From: Climacteris rufus
Taxonomy: Eukaryota > Chordata > Aves > Passeriformes > Climacteridae
Assembly (NCBI GenBank): GCA_013398175.1
Contig: VZRZ01002289.1
Location: 62,001-126,000 of the forward strand
Reading direction: 5' to 3'
Length of the DNA stretch: 64,000 nt
This document shows, piece after piece, positions 28,244 through 40,300 of the stretch. The notes under the pieces are model-generated. The model saw only the letters and a program-made list of their open reading frames with translations. It did not search any database and was not told the DNA's origin. How positions within the stretch are numbered: position 1 is the stretch's first letter; every line of letters starts with the position of its first letter. Position numbers and translations under genes: made by a program.

Positions 28244-31200
28244 CTGCAAGAAAAACATAAAAAAATCTCATCAGTTCAACACTTCATTATTTTCACTGGA
28301 CAGTACTGAAGTTGTCATCCTCTTTATTGCACAAAATCAGACGATTCAAGGTGTGTTCTTTCTTTGTGTATGCATGAAAATAGAAGCAACCGAGTATTAT
28401 GAAAGGTCTACCTGTGAAAAGTTTAATTAATGACCGAGGAGAAACACTGTAAAGAACATAACAGCTGAGAGAACAATAATTTAGAAACAGATGACAAACA
28501 AAAATAAGAAGTGTGATTCTGTATCTCTAACTCCTAGACAACAACCAAACTGCAAAAAAAGAAACACAGGAAATGTACTAAGAGGCTCAGATATTTGACA
28601 GAAAAAAGAACATTGTGAGGAGAGCAAACAGAAAGCACTTTTCACACCCTATCAACTTAAAGGGAGTGAACCAAGCAAACATTTTTCAATCCACTGCATC
28701 AAAGGTAGTCTTTACTTTCAAAAGGATGGTCAGATACTGTCCTTTCTATGACAATAGAACAGCTTCTTTCTAATATGCTTGTTTTAATACCACAATACTT
28801 AGAAGTTTTAGAAGCTGCAGTTCCAAGAACTATCATGTTTTGATATCTTTCCAAGATAAGAATTAACTGTACAGACAAGTTTGATTCAACAACTAGAGCA
28901 CTAAAGCTCATCAAAAGGGTTTAAGTGTTATACATGCTAAGACATTAATTAAGGACATCAGAGTTTTCATGTTGCTGGTTGATAGATAAAACAAGTGAGA
29001 AATCAGTTACTATTAACCCCACTCCTTGCCTGTCACTACATATTCTGGATCAGGCCTTTATGTTCCATTGCAGCATAAAGGGATTTTACACAGACATCAG
29101 GTCTAGATGGTGCTCAGTAAAGAACTGTTCCCAAGTAAACACAGCTACTCTGCTGATTATGTTTCAAATCTTCCTTTTATATTTTACTGCTTGACATAGG
29201 AGACAAAATAAGCAAATTATGTACAGGTAGCTACCATGGGCTTCTTCTACACCTAAACAGACTTTTTGCTGAGTGTACAGAAATATCTTTTGTATGACTG
29301 GACTCAAACTTTAGGCTCAAGTGCCAAAAACACATACTAGCCTTTGCTATTAAGTCCATCCAGAGAGGTTTTAATCTGGAGATAGACACCTTTTTCAGCT
29401 TCCCCCCTCCCCCTCTCCCCTTAAAGAGGCAAAACACACACAACTTTGTGAATGTTAAAAGTTCAGGGAAGGGCACAGGGCAGTCTGCAAACACCTTTCC
29501 CATCTGTACCAGTCTCAGTCTGGAGTAAAGAAAGAGGAAGCACTCCTTCTATCAGTTTGACTCACTGCCTCAACCCAGATCAATTCTGTTTCTACAAAGG
29601 AAAAAAACTATGAGCCAGAGACTCCACCTGGCTTGAATACCTTTTTTTCTTTTTTAAATACCCACCCATGCACAACTTGAATTGCTGTGACTGATTCATT
29701 GCCCTTCAAGCTCAAATCCAAAAACTAAAACCAAGCTTTCAAAAAGCCTAACACTCTCAGGTCTTCAAGCAAGTCAGTTTAGAACCATGAAAAGAGTCTT
29801 CATGGGTAACACAATAAAATCAACTGTGTTCCCCACCAAAGTTTTCCCTAACGTATTTAGGCTAAGCTCCTAACTACTAACTCCTAACTAAGCTCCTGGG
29901 ACTACTTGCAGGAATAGAAATACATTGGTATTCACCTCTGACTAGAAAGAAAAAAACCCAAGAACCTGCAACTTGATCTGACAACTTGCACAAACATCAT
30001 TTTTAATGTCTATGTGGAGGATTAGTAACCTCCAGGAATCAGAGCAAGATTCAGATCTCTACTGATCAGAAGTCTGCAACTCCAAAACTAGCTCCTGTTT
30101 CACTATGACTGAAAGAATTTGTAAGAACACTCTGTCCCTTTACATGACGTTTCAGGTCAGTCACTGTCTAAATTTACTTTAGAAATTGCATGACAACATA
30201 TTATCCCAGCAGTGGAGGTATTTGTAGTAGTTATATAGTTCTGTGCCTTGTAACAGATCTACCTACTTAGATTTCCAAACCAAATCACCCTGTACAAGGT
30301 ATTACTAATTATCACTGCTACTATGACAGTGCCTCTGGCCCACATGAGGGATAAAGCTATGATTCATGTCTGAGTCCTACCCTCAAGGAAAGAGGGTTCT
30401 AGTCTTAAAACAAATAGGGAAAGTAGCAAACAATAGAATAAGCAAAAGGAACTGGAGTCTTCAAACCAAAAGGATGCTATTTTAAAGCCCTGCAACCTCT
30501 CACCCACAAAATAAGACAAAAAACCCCTAAAACTTCAAGAAACACGAAATATCAAATCAACATTGACAGTGCCAATAACCAAAGCTTAAAACAGGAGCAA
30601 AATATTTTAAATCAGAATACAAGACCCAGCAAGTCTGAAGATGCTCTCTGCAGTTTGTCAGTGAACTACACTGTCATTGAATGTCAAATGGTAAAGGCAA
30701 CACAAACACCTCAGAATAAAGAAAGCAAGGAGATTGCAACGTTGTTAAAACTACAAGCATTCATTAACAAAATCCTGGATCAGCAATTTGCAAGCAAGCC
30801 TCCAGACTTCTCCTTGCCCTGTCAAAAGAACGGGTGCTTAGGGCATCTCATGAGACATTACATAAAGAAGACCACCATACAAAGAGACCAGAAATGCCAC
30901 AACCCTCTGATTCCTAACTTTTCATGACATGCCTAAGGTTTTAAAGGCTTCACTACAGTTTTCCTAAAGAGCACAAAATAAGGCTCCTAGCACTGGCGCA
31001 CGTTTATATAACGACCCTAAAAAGTACACCAAGTTTCTTGGATGACACACACTGGCATTGCTATTGCAACTAACAAAAACAAAACACACACAAAACAAAC
31101 AGTGTGAGGCAATAGGCTGCAAGTTCGCTCCTCCAGTTTTCAAAAGTGCTCAAACTTCAATGTCCAACCTTAAAAAAACAAACTCTATACTCAGCACTTT

Positions 31201-33284
31201 AAAGAAAAATCAACAAAACCAAAATTACTAGAGGAATGGGAGTACAACATATTTCCTAACAAAGCAAATAAACTCTTGCATTTTTTTATAGGAGGGGAAA
31301 AATGCATACAAACTATAGCATTCTTTGTTAGCAGTACATGAAGAGATAACATTTAGATTCAACTAAAGCAAAACCAGCCTTAAGTACTTAAAGAGGGGCT
31401 AAACAATTTGTGTTTTGTTTTTACTTAGATCCCACTAAACAACCCTGTGTTTTTATTTGAAGCCTGCACTTCTGGCAAGCATTTTCCCTTATCATTAAAG
31501 TCAGTTTCCCACTGGAGATAAAGTAACAGAGTCAAATATACTACTTCTACTGTAAAGACAAGTCAAAATAATCATAACTGGTGACAAATTACACCCTCTT
31601 CACTTAATTCCAAGGCCAAAAAGAACAACACTGTAAGCAATCCACAACTTTACATAATCCAGTTATTCTTGTAGGATTGATAAACAGAGGAATGAGATTT
31701 AAAGTGCTGCATAACCTTACATCATACTTTTACTTAAGCATCTGTTTAGGTCTTGTTGCACAGTCCCTCCCAGAAGTGACTGACAACATTTAACAACGTT
31801 TCGCTTATCTATCAAAAATTATCTATTTTACTTATCTATTAAACAGCAGGGTCCTTATTCACAGACCTTTAAGATATATAGCCACAACAGGTTATCACAT
31901 ACATGGAATTTTATATACTTCAAGCAGTCACAAAGACAAAATATGTGTTTTAGCACAACTTGCCTGGAGAAGGAATTAACTAATGAATGCTGCTATTTGT
32001 TAAAACATGCCTTGGTTCACATATGCAGACAACTACAGAGAAGACCACGTGAACATTTGTCTATAAAATCTAGTTCGGAATTTGTTGGGTTTTTTTTTTT
32101 CCCCAGATGAAGTCACTTTCACGTATTTTACTCCAGTGGCAATGAGTCCTACTGGGAAGCAGCAATGCGAGTGCTCCCAGCTGCCCTCCCGCAGGCACAG
32201 GCACCGGCAGGCAGCAGCACCATCCTCAGCCGCATTGTGCTCCAGCCGGGGGCGGGGAGGAAGCCCACCAGCGCACACAGCACTGCTTTCTTCTCATCGC
32301 TCGTACCCTATCAAGGCTATTCCCCAAAGCAGACACGGCATGCACTAAGCTTAGCCTTGTCTCCAGGGACTTTTAATTTCCTGGCTGGCACTAGTACTAT
32401 TCTTGACTACACAGCACTACAAGAAACATTTGTAGGTACTGACACTGTCACGATGGTTACGCTTTGGAAAAATCAAAGAAAACATTGCCCTATGAAGGCA
32501 ATATAAAAAAATGAAGCAAAACAGAATACAAATTAAAACCGGAACGCTGTTTTAACTTTCCACAGCAGGTCACATAGCCTAAAGCAACAGTTGTAAGCAC
32601 AGCACTGTATACATGCCAGGCCAAGCAAGCCAGGAACTTGCAGTACAAGAAATTATTTAAGTCCCCGGCTGAGAAGACAGAATTGACAGGGGCATAATGA
32701 GAATATTACAAGGAGCGAAGGCAGGACAGAGCTTTGATAAAGAACGGGGTGTTTAATACAGGCAAGCAATGCTCAGCTGAGAAAGCCTGGTTTTCTCCTC
32801 CCTCCTTTCGCATTCCTAAGGCGAACAGAGGACCTGGCGAGCCTAGCCTAACCCGCACAAAGCCCGCTCCGGGGGACGAGCATCCTACCATACACCCGGC
32901 AAAAGGAAAACGAAAGGAAACAACTGTTGTGCAACGCGACTCACCCCTAGCTGCACTGCCGGGCTTACAGGGCCGGGGTGCCCCGGCGGCGATCCCGCTC
33001 CGTCCGGACGCCGCCACGGCCCCCGAGTGTCCCCGCCTGGAGCCCGCCCGCGCTCCTCGCCAAACACCCCGAGGGAAGGAGAAAGGGGGATTAAAAGAAG
33101 GGGAGAGGGGCCCGAGTTTGGCCGAGGTCAGAGATCGGCATCCACACGCACACACGCTCCCCGAGAGGAACGTTCCCCCGGGGCCCTCCGGGCGGCTGCG
33201 ACTCCGCTCGCCCCGGGCCGGGGCTGCCCCGCGGCCGCAGAGTGTGGGCCGGCGGGGGAGGGGGGGGCGCGGGCAGCTCCTCCC
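28244..33284 (-). other. SUMO1: SUMO1 intron 1 region (about 5 kb)
   Basis: AT-rich sequence between SUMO1 exon 2 and the CpG island presumed to hold exon 1. I see no other coding exon, no tRNA and no convincing CR1 copy in it. Open frames such as those at 30,655-30,927 and 32,165-32,506 lack splice context and family resemblance. The true start of the intron is unknown because exon 1 is not visible. Confidence 0.55.
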
Positions 33285-33515
33285 NNNNNNNNNNNNNNNN
33301 NNNNNNNNNNNNNGGCCCCGTGTCGTGCGGCAGGCTCGGCTGGGCCGCTGCAGGCGCTCCGCTCCTTTCTCTGCCCGCAGCGCAAACACAGGGCCGCGGC
33401 ACGGGCGGGATTTCCTGTGCGCCTGAGCTCACTTCCCGCCCGGGCCCCGCCCCGGCGCCCCTCACGGAGCTGCCCCTGCCCCGGGACCGCCGCAGGAATA
33501 AAGGGCGGGCGTTAA
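32780..33515 (-). promoter_or_regulatory. SUMO1: CpG island, presumed SUMO1 promoter and first exon
   Basis: A dense GC- and CpG-rich block upstream of SUMO1 on its strand, in otherwise AT-rich DNA. A GC box (GGCCCCGCCCC, 33443-33453) lies beyond the N run, on the side where a minus-strand promoter is expected. The long open frames on both strands here reflect base composition and should not be called genes. No start codon followed by SDQ is visible in the readable part, so the first exon probably lies in or beside the N run at 33,285-33,313. Confidence 0.7.
33285..33313. other. Assembly gap (29 Ns) in the SUMO1 CpG island
   Basis: 29 unknown bases between a G-run with CCTCCC and GGCCCCGTG. 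Gap length in assemblies is often nominal. The four codons of SUMO1 exon 1 plus a donor need only about 18 bases, so the exon could be hidden here. Confidence 0.95.
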
Positions 33516-33966
33516 GGGCACCCTGGCGACCAGAGCAGCTGGGCCACGTCCAGCGGAGGCCACAGAGATGATTAAGGGACTGCAGCATCTCTTATGAGGA
33601 GAGACTGCGGGAGCTGGGCCTGTTCGGTCTGGAGGAGATCGCATCAATGTATTTAAGTATCTTAAAGGCGGGTGCCAAACACTTCTCAGTGGTACTCAGT
33701 GACAGGATGAGGAGCAATGGCCATAAACTAAAACACAGTAAGTTCCACCTCAGCATGAGAAAGAACTTCCTTACATTGAGGGTCGCAAAGCATTGGAACA
33801 GGCTGCCCAGGGAGGTCACGGAGTCTCCCCCTCTGGAGATATTCCAAACCCACCTGGACACGTTCCTGTGTCACCTGCTCCAGGTGACCCTGCTTTGGCA
33901 GGGGGGTTGGACTCGACGGTCTCTAGAGGTCCATTCCAACCCTAACAACTCTGTGATTCTGTGAAG
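33514..33966 (+). mobile_element. CR1 LINE, truncated 3' end (plus orientation)
   Basis: About 450 bp that match the remembered avian CR1 3' end: GAGCTGGGCCTGTTCGG, CACTGGAACAGGCTGCCCAGG-like and GGTCCATTCCAACCC-like blocks, ending in the typical ATTCTGTGA motif. The open frame on plus (33,647-33,964) and the one on minus (33,592-33,861) are remnants of this element, not host genes. It is 5' truncated, as most CR1 copies are, and lies directly beside the SUMO1 CpG island. Confidence 0.95.
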
Positions 33967-36379
33967 TCACATAACCCTTCCCACAACAGCAGATCTTGGA
34001 GGAAAAGTCACTTGTCATTACGCCAACCTCTAATACCTTGCTAAGGTTTTTATTAAGACAATACTTCACAACAAAACTCACTTTCCTATTTAGGCACAGA
34101 TGGCTTTTTTTTAATCATCACAACCACACAAGCAATGGGACCTACATGTGTTAAGCAAATCCGCACCCAGGCAGTGGCAGTTGCACAACCTTGCAGTGAT
34201 ACATCATATTAGCACAGAACAGGTGCCCTGCTTTATATTGGCACAGCATGGCTATTTAAAGGCCTGCACAAGAAGCAACACCTACCTAAACAGGTTACAT
34301 TTAGGCTGCAAGCTGTTTGGACTATAGCATGCAGCACTAACATCCCCTCTACAACAACTTGGGCAACTCCTGCATAGCATCACTGCTGGCATAGGCACAT
34401 GCCTAACTCTAAGTGTCCAGCAAGTAGAAAAAAACCAACCAAACACACACAAGAACCACAAAAAAACATGAATGTAAAATCAATGAATCAACAGAAGTTA
34501 GCTCCACTGAAACAGGAGATTATTATCTTCATGCTACTAGTGAGAGTTTTAACTTTACCAGCTACCTTTGGAAAAGGACAGAGCACATTCATTACCTCTG
34601 GGCAGAGGGCATTCATTAACACAAGCAGCTCAATGCTGTGCGTGCCATGTTCCTTTGTAACAACACCAAAGCAGCTGCACCCTGCACTGCTGCATTTCAC
34701 TGACTGCTGAGTTACAAACACAGCTACAGCAAGGAAGGCGCTTTTACTAGCCAGTGAAACAATTGCTATCTAGACTCATGGGAATTAGTTTTAAACACAA
34801 CTGTTAAAACAATTCAGAATTAACAAGGGAGGGAAGAAATAAATAAAGAGAACCAAAACAAATGCTATACAGAGCTACAAAATGAAGATGATCTTTCTTA
34901 GGCAAGGCCTAGCAGGCAGGAAAGCCAAATATGTTCATGCTATGCCAAGCTCACAGTAAGAGCTCATTATGAGCTTAATAACACACACAAAGCACCAAAA
35001 TAAGCCATGCAAGGGCTCCACAGCAACACACAATACTAACAAAATGGAAAATGACAAATACTCTATTCTGAACATTGCCGGTTTTTATAAATTGAAGTGG
35101 TTTTAAAAACACAGAGAGTAGCCTTACAGCAATAAGGCCAAAGTCTCAGACTCTGGCACAATCCACATTTTCCCATGTAATAAAAGCTAACACTCACATG
35201 AGTCAGAATGCAGTTACCTATCCCTATACACAGCCATAAAGATAAAACATTAGAATGTGCTCAGCAGCATAAACACTAACACCACCTCTCTTAAGCCCCT
35301 TCTTACTCTGCTGTTTAGGCCTGCATTAGCTCTTCAAGAGAGAAACTTGAAGAGCTAATCTGCAAAGTTTATCTCCGCTGAGCCCATGAAAACTACAGAT
35401 GCACAGCAACAAAATGCCCATTTTTCTTTTTTGACAGGCCTAATTCAATATAGAATGCACTTAAAGTGAATACACAACAACAAAAGCTGTTTTAAAAATA
35501 CCAAATATACTTACACAATCTTCTTCCCACAAAACCCAAAGTTAGCCTTGCATTCACATGCACCATCAAGACTACCTGCCCTAATAACGTCACTCCCTTC
35601 CCAGGTGTTTTATAATGTCTCTTATTTCCCTATCTGCAGGTAATCTCAGTCACCTGAAGTCAATAAAGTTCACCTCTGTTCCTTCAAACTGCTGCTAACT
35701 AATTTCTCCAAAGCCGCTGGGTAGTTTAGGTAGGAGCCAATAGCTGTTAGAGGTTTTCTCAAAGCTATTGGCCCACACATATAGTCTGTGCAAAGCTTCT
35801 TCAGTCCATCAAAACCAAATTTCTGTAAAATGCAGACTTTAACCTAAGAACAATCTGTAATCTCATAATGCCAATTTGTTTGCCTGAGAGGGGTTAGTGC
35901 TAGCAAACAGGATGAAGGCAGTGTTCTAAGGCAGCCAGCTCAGTAACAGTGGCTCTTACATAATAACAGTACTGCCCTAGCCAGCAGTGCCAGAACCGGG
36001 ACTTTAAAACTAGGTGGAACCTGGAAACTCTCTGTCTCCCTGAATGTAATTTCCGTGGCAATATTACTGGTTGTGGAATTTTAAAAATTTTAGTTATGTT
36101 ATGTAAAGCACCAGAGTCTTTTCTTAAAAAAAATAATTCAGACTTATACGAGTCCACATCCACAGATTTCTCTGACTGTTGGCTTTCCAGCACACTCCTT
36201 ACATGGAGGAAACAAAGGCGTGCTGACTCATACAGATGGTTGCATAAAATGCAGCAATGAACGTCTGATATAAATCAAACCCAAGCGTTGCTTGGAGCCT
36301 CTCTTCCTGCGGGCAGGAAAATCTCTGCCTGTTTTCAGTACAGATAACCCTCCCTGTGAAACAAGAAGGAATTTCTAAG
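33967..36379. other. Intergenic spacer between the SUMO1 and NOP58 promoters
   Basis: About 2.4 kb of AT-rich sequence between two CpG islands that drive divergent genes. No gene, CR1 or RNA gene is seen in it. Confidence 0.6.
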
Positions 36380-37177
36380 GGCAAGGACCGGCGCTTTCCG
36401 CCCGCCCCCCACCAGCGCGCAGCTGCTCGGTTCCTCAGCAGGCCCGGGCTCAGGCACAGAAGTAGGTCAGGCAGGCGCCGCGCTGTGCACACGCCGGCTC
36501 TGCCAAGCCACAAAGCAGGCGGTGGCACAAATGGCCGCTCCGGCCACCCCCGGCTCTGCCTTCCCCCGGGCAGGACTGCACCTACCCCGGGGACACCACA
36601 AGCAGCATTTAAAACGCCTGTTTTATGTGCATGTAATTTGGTACTCGTCTGTTGGAGAAGCAAAGCTTTTAAACACACACAATTGCACTTTGTCAAAAAT
36701 TCTTTACGGAACTGAACTGTTTCTGTACGAGGAACTGTAGACCAGGCCTGGGGATGGAGAGCGGAGCGGGCAGAGGATGCACCCGCGGTGTGCGCAGGGC
36801 GGGGAGCGCCGGCTGAACCCCGATACTGCACACGGTCTGGCTGCAGCGCCCGGCGCCGCTCGGGCTCACCGAGGGGGCCACCAGCTCACACCTGCTTCGG
36901 GATCGCTCGGGAGACAGAAGCCTTTAGTATGGGAACTCGGGTCCCCAGAAACAGAGCCGTCTGCCTGTCTACGGTGGCTGACGCTGCCGCGCTGGGCTGG
37001 GCCCGCTACCCGCGAAGAAGCGCGGGCAGGCGGGCGTAGCGGGGCGGCCTGCGAGAGCCACCCACCCCAAGGATACAGCGGAGCGCCCCACTGCTGCGGC
37101 TTTGTGCGAGTGTCTGTGCGTGAGGAGGCCAGAGCCTCCGTGGGGCAGGCCCGGCGGCGGCGCGGGCGCGGTCCCGC

Positions 37178-37183
37178 CACGTG
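37178..37183. promoter_or_regulatory. E-box CACGTG, distal of two
   Basis: Palindromic canonical E-box (MYC/MAX, USF class) 158 bp upstream of the NOP58 ATG, in the CpG island. Confidence 0.6.
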
Positions 37184-37210
37184 GCTCGTGGGCGGAAGGC
37201 GGCCCTGCCG

Positions 37211-37257
37211 CTTCCGCCCTCCGCGCGCTCCCACTTCCGCTGCCGCCTCTACTTCCG
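37211..37257 (-). promoter_or_regulatory. Cluster of ETS-type CGGAAG sites
   Basis: CTTCCG at 37211-37216, ACTTCCG at 37233-37239 and ACTTCCG at 37251-37257, that is, CGGAAG(T) on the minus strand. ETS/GABPA-type sites are usual in TATA-less housekeeping promoters near the transcription start. They lie between the two E-boxes. Confidence 0.55.
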
Positions 37258-37308
37258 TTTCCGCTCTCCGGCGCGCGCGTGCTTGAGCGAGGGTCCCGTC
37301 CGGCGGCG

Positions 37309-37314
37309 CACGTG
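37309..37314. promoter_or_regulatory. E-box CACGTG, proximal of two
   Basis: A second canonical E-box, 22 bp before the ATG and so probably within the 5' UTR or at the transcription start. NOP58 is a known MYC-responsive ribosome biogenesis gene. Binding itself is inference. Confidence 0.6.
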
Positions 37315-37335
37315 GCCGCCCCCGGCGCCGCAGCG

Positions 37336-37380
37336 ATGCTGGTGCTGTTCGAGACCGCCGCCGGCTACGCCATCTTCAAG
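37336..37380 (+). CDS. NOP58: NOP58 exon 1 (coding part)
   Basis: Starts at ATG 37336 in a GC-rich leader and encodes residues 1-15 (MLVLFETAAGYAIFK), the first strand pair of the NOP5NT domain. Ala-Ala replaces the Ser-Val of human. The donor is GTCAGG, phase 0. Confidence 0.97.
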
Positions 37381-40300
37381 GTCAGGCGTGGGGCCACTCG
37401 CCCGGCCGCGGCACGTCCTCCCCTGGCGCGTCGCAGGGCCGGGAGCGGCCGCCGGCCTGCGGCGAAGCGGAAGGGAGGGCGAAGGGTAGTGCGCCGGGCC
37501 TGCGCTGGGAGTTGCGGGGATGAGGGAGGGAATGAGGGAGCGAGTGAGGGCTCCCGCGCCCCGTGCGGCGCCTCGAGGGGCGAGCAGGGCCGGGGTGGGA
37601 GGAGAAGGGCAGTGTTGGGAGCGAGGCCTCGGGGAAGGGGCTGCCGGCGGAGGCTGAAGGTGCTCGGCGGGAGGAGGGGGGTGCTCCTCGGTACCTGCCA
37701 GGCACCACCCGAGACGCTCGTTTCCTCCCCTCTGCCGGGGTGGCTTTGGTAGGAAGTTGTGCGCTGGCGGCCCTGCCCCTTTTGCCGCCTCTGGGGCACC
37801 CGCGTTTGGGAGCGTTGACCGCTTTCTCCTCCCGGCCGTGCCCCCGTGGCTGGTGTTCCAGCAGGGCCCCGTGGATGCGGGAGGGGGCGCGTGGGAGCCG
37901 GGCCGTGAGTTCCCGGGCGGCGGTGCGGGTGCCCGGCCCGGGGCGCTCCCAGAAGCGGGACTGCCGTGCTCCGACCTCCTCTCCCAGCGGGAGGAGCAGA
38001 GCTCTTCCTAGGGCTCTGCCAGCCTCCCGCCCGCCTGGCTCGGGGCTGCCGCTCCCCGGGGCTTGGAGCAAGCCTAAACTAGAGCTGCTACAGTGCCGGG
38101 CGCCCCTCTGGCCTTTCCCTTGCTCGAGTGTTGATGCCTGTACATTTTCACTAGCTTGTTCATAGTTTGACCATAAAAGTTGTAATTTTTTTTTTCTTCA
38201 GCTTAGTCTTTTTTTGGGTTTAGCTGGTGTGAACATGTGTGCAGGTGCAAAGAGAGCAAGGCTCTGGTTTCTTTTGCCCTTGCCTGCAGCAGAACTACAC
38301 CCTTGCTGCTCCATAAAGTACTGTATTTCCTTCCTCTGCCTTGAAACCTTTCCTCCTTGTTCGAGTGAGGCTGTACAATTCAGGCAAGGAGAATTTCAAG
38401 ACATACGCCTCGGGAAGAAGCCAGAAATACTTCTAAAAGCAAATAGCTTCTGTTTGTGGCCCTGTCCCAATGCTTACACCTGGGGAACCGACACACATAC
38501 AGCACTTTCTCTGAAGGTTTTGTTCACTGGATGTTCACACGTAGTAGTATCCTGTACCTTCGAAGTTACTAAAAATAAAAACGAATTATCTCTTGAGTAA
38601 ACTCAAACCTCTGGTGCGGTGAGCCAAGCCCTTTTAACCTTTCACGGGAGTCAGGAGGGGCTGAAAATAACTAGTGCTTTCATTTCTGAAAGCAGAGTAG
38701 GGTTAAAGCAAAGGTGGGAGGAGGAACATACAGAGAATGCAAGGAGGTCTCTGCAGAAGTGCTGCAGTGTTCAGCAGCTGGGGCTGGCTGTGATGGGAGC
38801 GTGGCTGGGGGAGAGGTGAAAGCTGTGCTGGAAACAATCAGAAGTAGTATTTTATTGAAGTGTAGATATTGAGACAAACTGGTTTTCCGTGCCGATTCTG
38901 TTGGCAGCTGCCAAGGCTGGACACAGCAAAGCCTCAGCCACAGTGTCCATCTCCAGGGAAAGGCTCTCAATCACACAGTGTTCCTTCCTTGGACAGGGCA
39001 GCTGTTCAGCTGCAGCCTTGTGTCACTGTTACACTTGTACGTTCATTCTGTGTTGGAACGTTCTCTGAAGACTTCAGCTTTTTTTTTTTTTTTAAAGCAG
39101 CCTCTAAAGTTTGTTGCTGCTGGATGTTTGGGGTGTTCTTTGTTTATTTTTTAGTTACTTGAGGTTTGGACAGAATTTGTGTTTCCGAATTTTGGTGACA
39201 GTGGTCACCCATTTCCCTTTTCAGCAGTGACCACAGATGTTTGTGGCCAGCATACCTGTGCTCTGCCTTTATGCCTTGGTGATCAAGAACTGTCTTCTGC
39301 AAGCTGTGTAGCTCACGTGTTGCCTTGTAGGCGTTGCTCCCATCAAAAGAGCAAATAGTAAGGGCAAATGGGATATAGCCGTGTTCTAGATCTTGGTAGA
39401 CTTTCCAATGAGTCTTGCTATCTTGAAGGACAAATTATCAATGGGTGTGTAATTTTTATTCACTGTCCTGATTTTAGCAGGTTCTATGTCTTTATTTTTA
39501 TTTTTCTCAATGTGCCCACATCTGTTTAGAGAGATTGAAAATTCTGTAGGCCTTGGGGTAGGAAAGAGAAAAATGAATGAATTGTTGGGCTGAGGAAAGG
39601 AAGAGTTGCCCCAAGGTTTTTCTGTGCCTCAAAGTCATGTGGGAAGTTAATTACCATGTTTATTTGCTCAGCCACTAATTTGGCTTAAAAAAAGACAGCC
39701 TTCTGCAACCAGGGTTTAAAAATCGGCAAGGGAGGAAAATTCATAATACCAGGAATGATTTCTGCACCGAGTGAAATTGCAATTGTGTTGCATTTGCACT
39801 GTGGGGACAAACCCACAAGATTTTTCAGTGAGGTGTGAAGAACGCAGGGTTGTAAAGATCTTCACTATTCCCCTGAGCAGTTTTCTGGGAATTTACAGTG
39901 CACTTTGTGTTTTGTGAAATGTATGTAGGCTCCAAGGGTGTAATTGGTAATCTTGTGCAGTTTAAAAGCTGAAGGGGGATCCCCTGTGTACAGAAATGTG
40001 ATTAAGCCACTGCTGCCTCTTAGGTAATTCTTGGCTCAGTTGTTGACCAAGCTATGGTGACACCTCTTCTTTATAGGAATGTTCTCTTTCTTCTTTGGCT
40101 TAGCTCTGATCAATGAAAATAACTTGAGGGGTCACTCCTTCCTGTTAGGCATCCCAGATGTTTTATTTTTTCAAAGTAGTGGCAAGTTTGGGTCACTGGG
40201 GTTGCGAGTGAGTCCTGTAGAGGAGGTGGAGCAAACCCAGTTTTGATAAACAAGAAGAGGATTTTGCTTTAATATGCAGGTCCAGGAGGATCCAGCTGTT

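Larger units (their letters stand above)
36380..38060 (+). promoter_or_regulatory. NOP58: CpG island, NOP58 promoter and 5' end
   Basis: A CpG island about 1.7 kb long with a lower-GC dip near 36,600-36,720. It contains the NOP58 start codon at 37,336 and runs into intron 1. Elements seen just upstream of the ATG: two CACGTG E-boxes and ETS-type CTTCCG motifs. The many long open frames here, on both strands, come from base composition. The transcription start is probably within 37,200-37,300 but is not determined by sequence alone. Confidence 0.85.

Noticed and set aside
32706..33588. Overlapping long open frames on both strands in the SUMO1 CpG island (up to 230 codons)
   Set aside because: They cross the N run, appear on both strands at once, and are rich in Arg/Pro/Gly/Ala as GC-rich DNA gives by chance. 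No domain is recognised.
33592..33964. Opposing open frames of 89 and 105 codons
   Set aside because: Both lie in the CR1 3' end and are remnants of the element or its reverse complement.
36199..38165. Open frames of 120-230 codons around the NOP58 start
   Set aside because: Again present on both strands in a CpG island; the real reading is the 15-codon NOP58 exon 1. The rest is promoter and intron 1.
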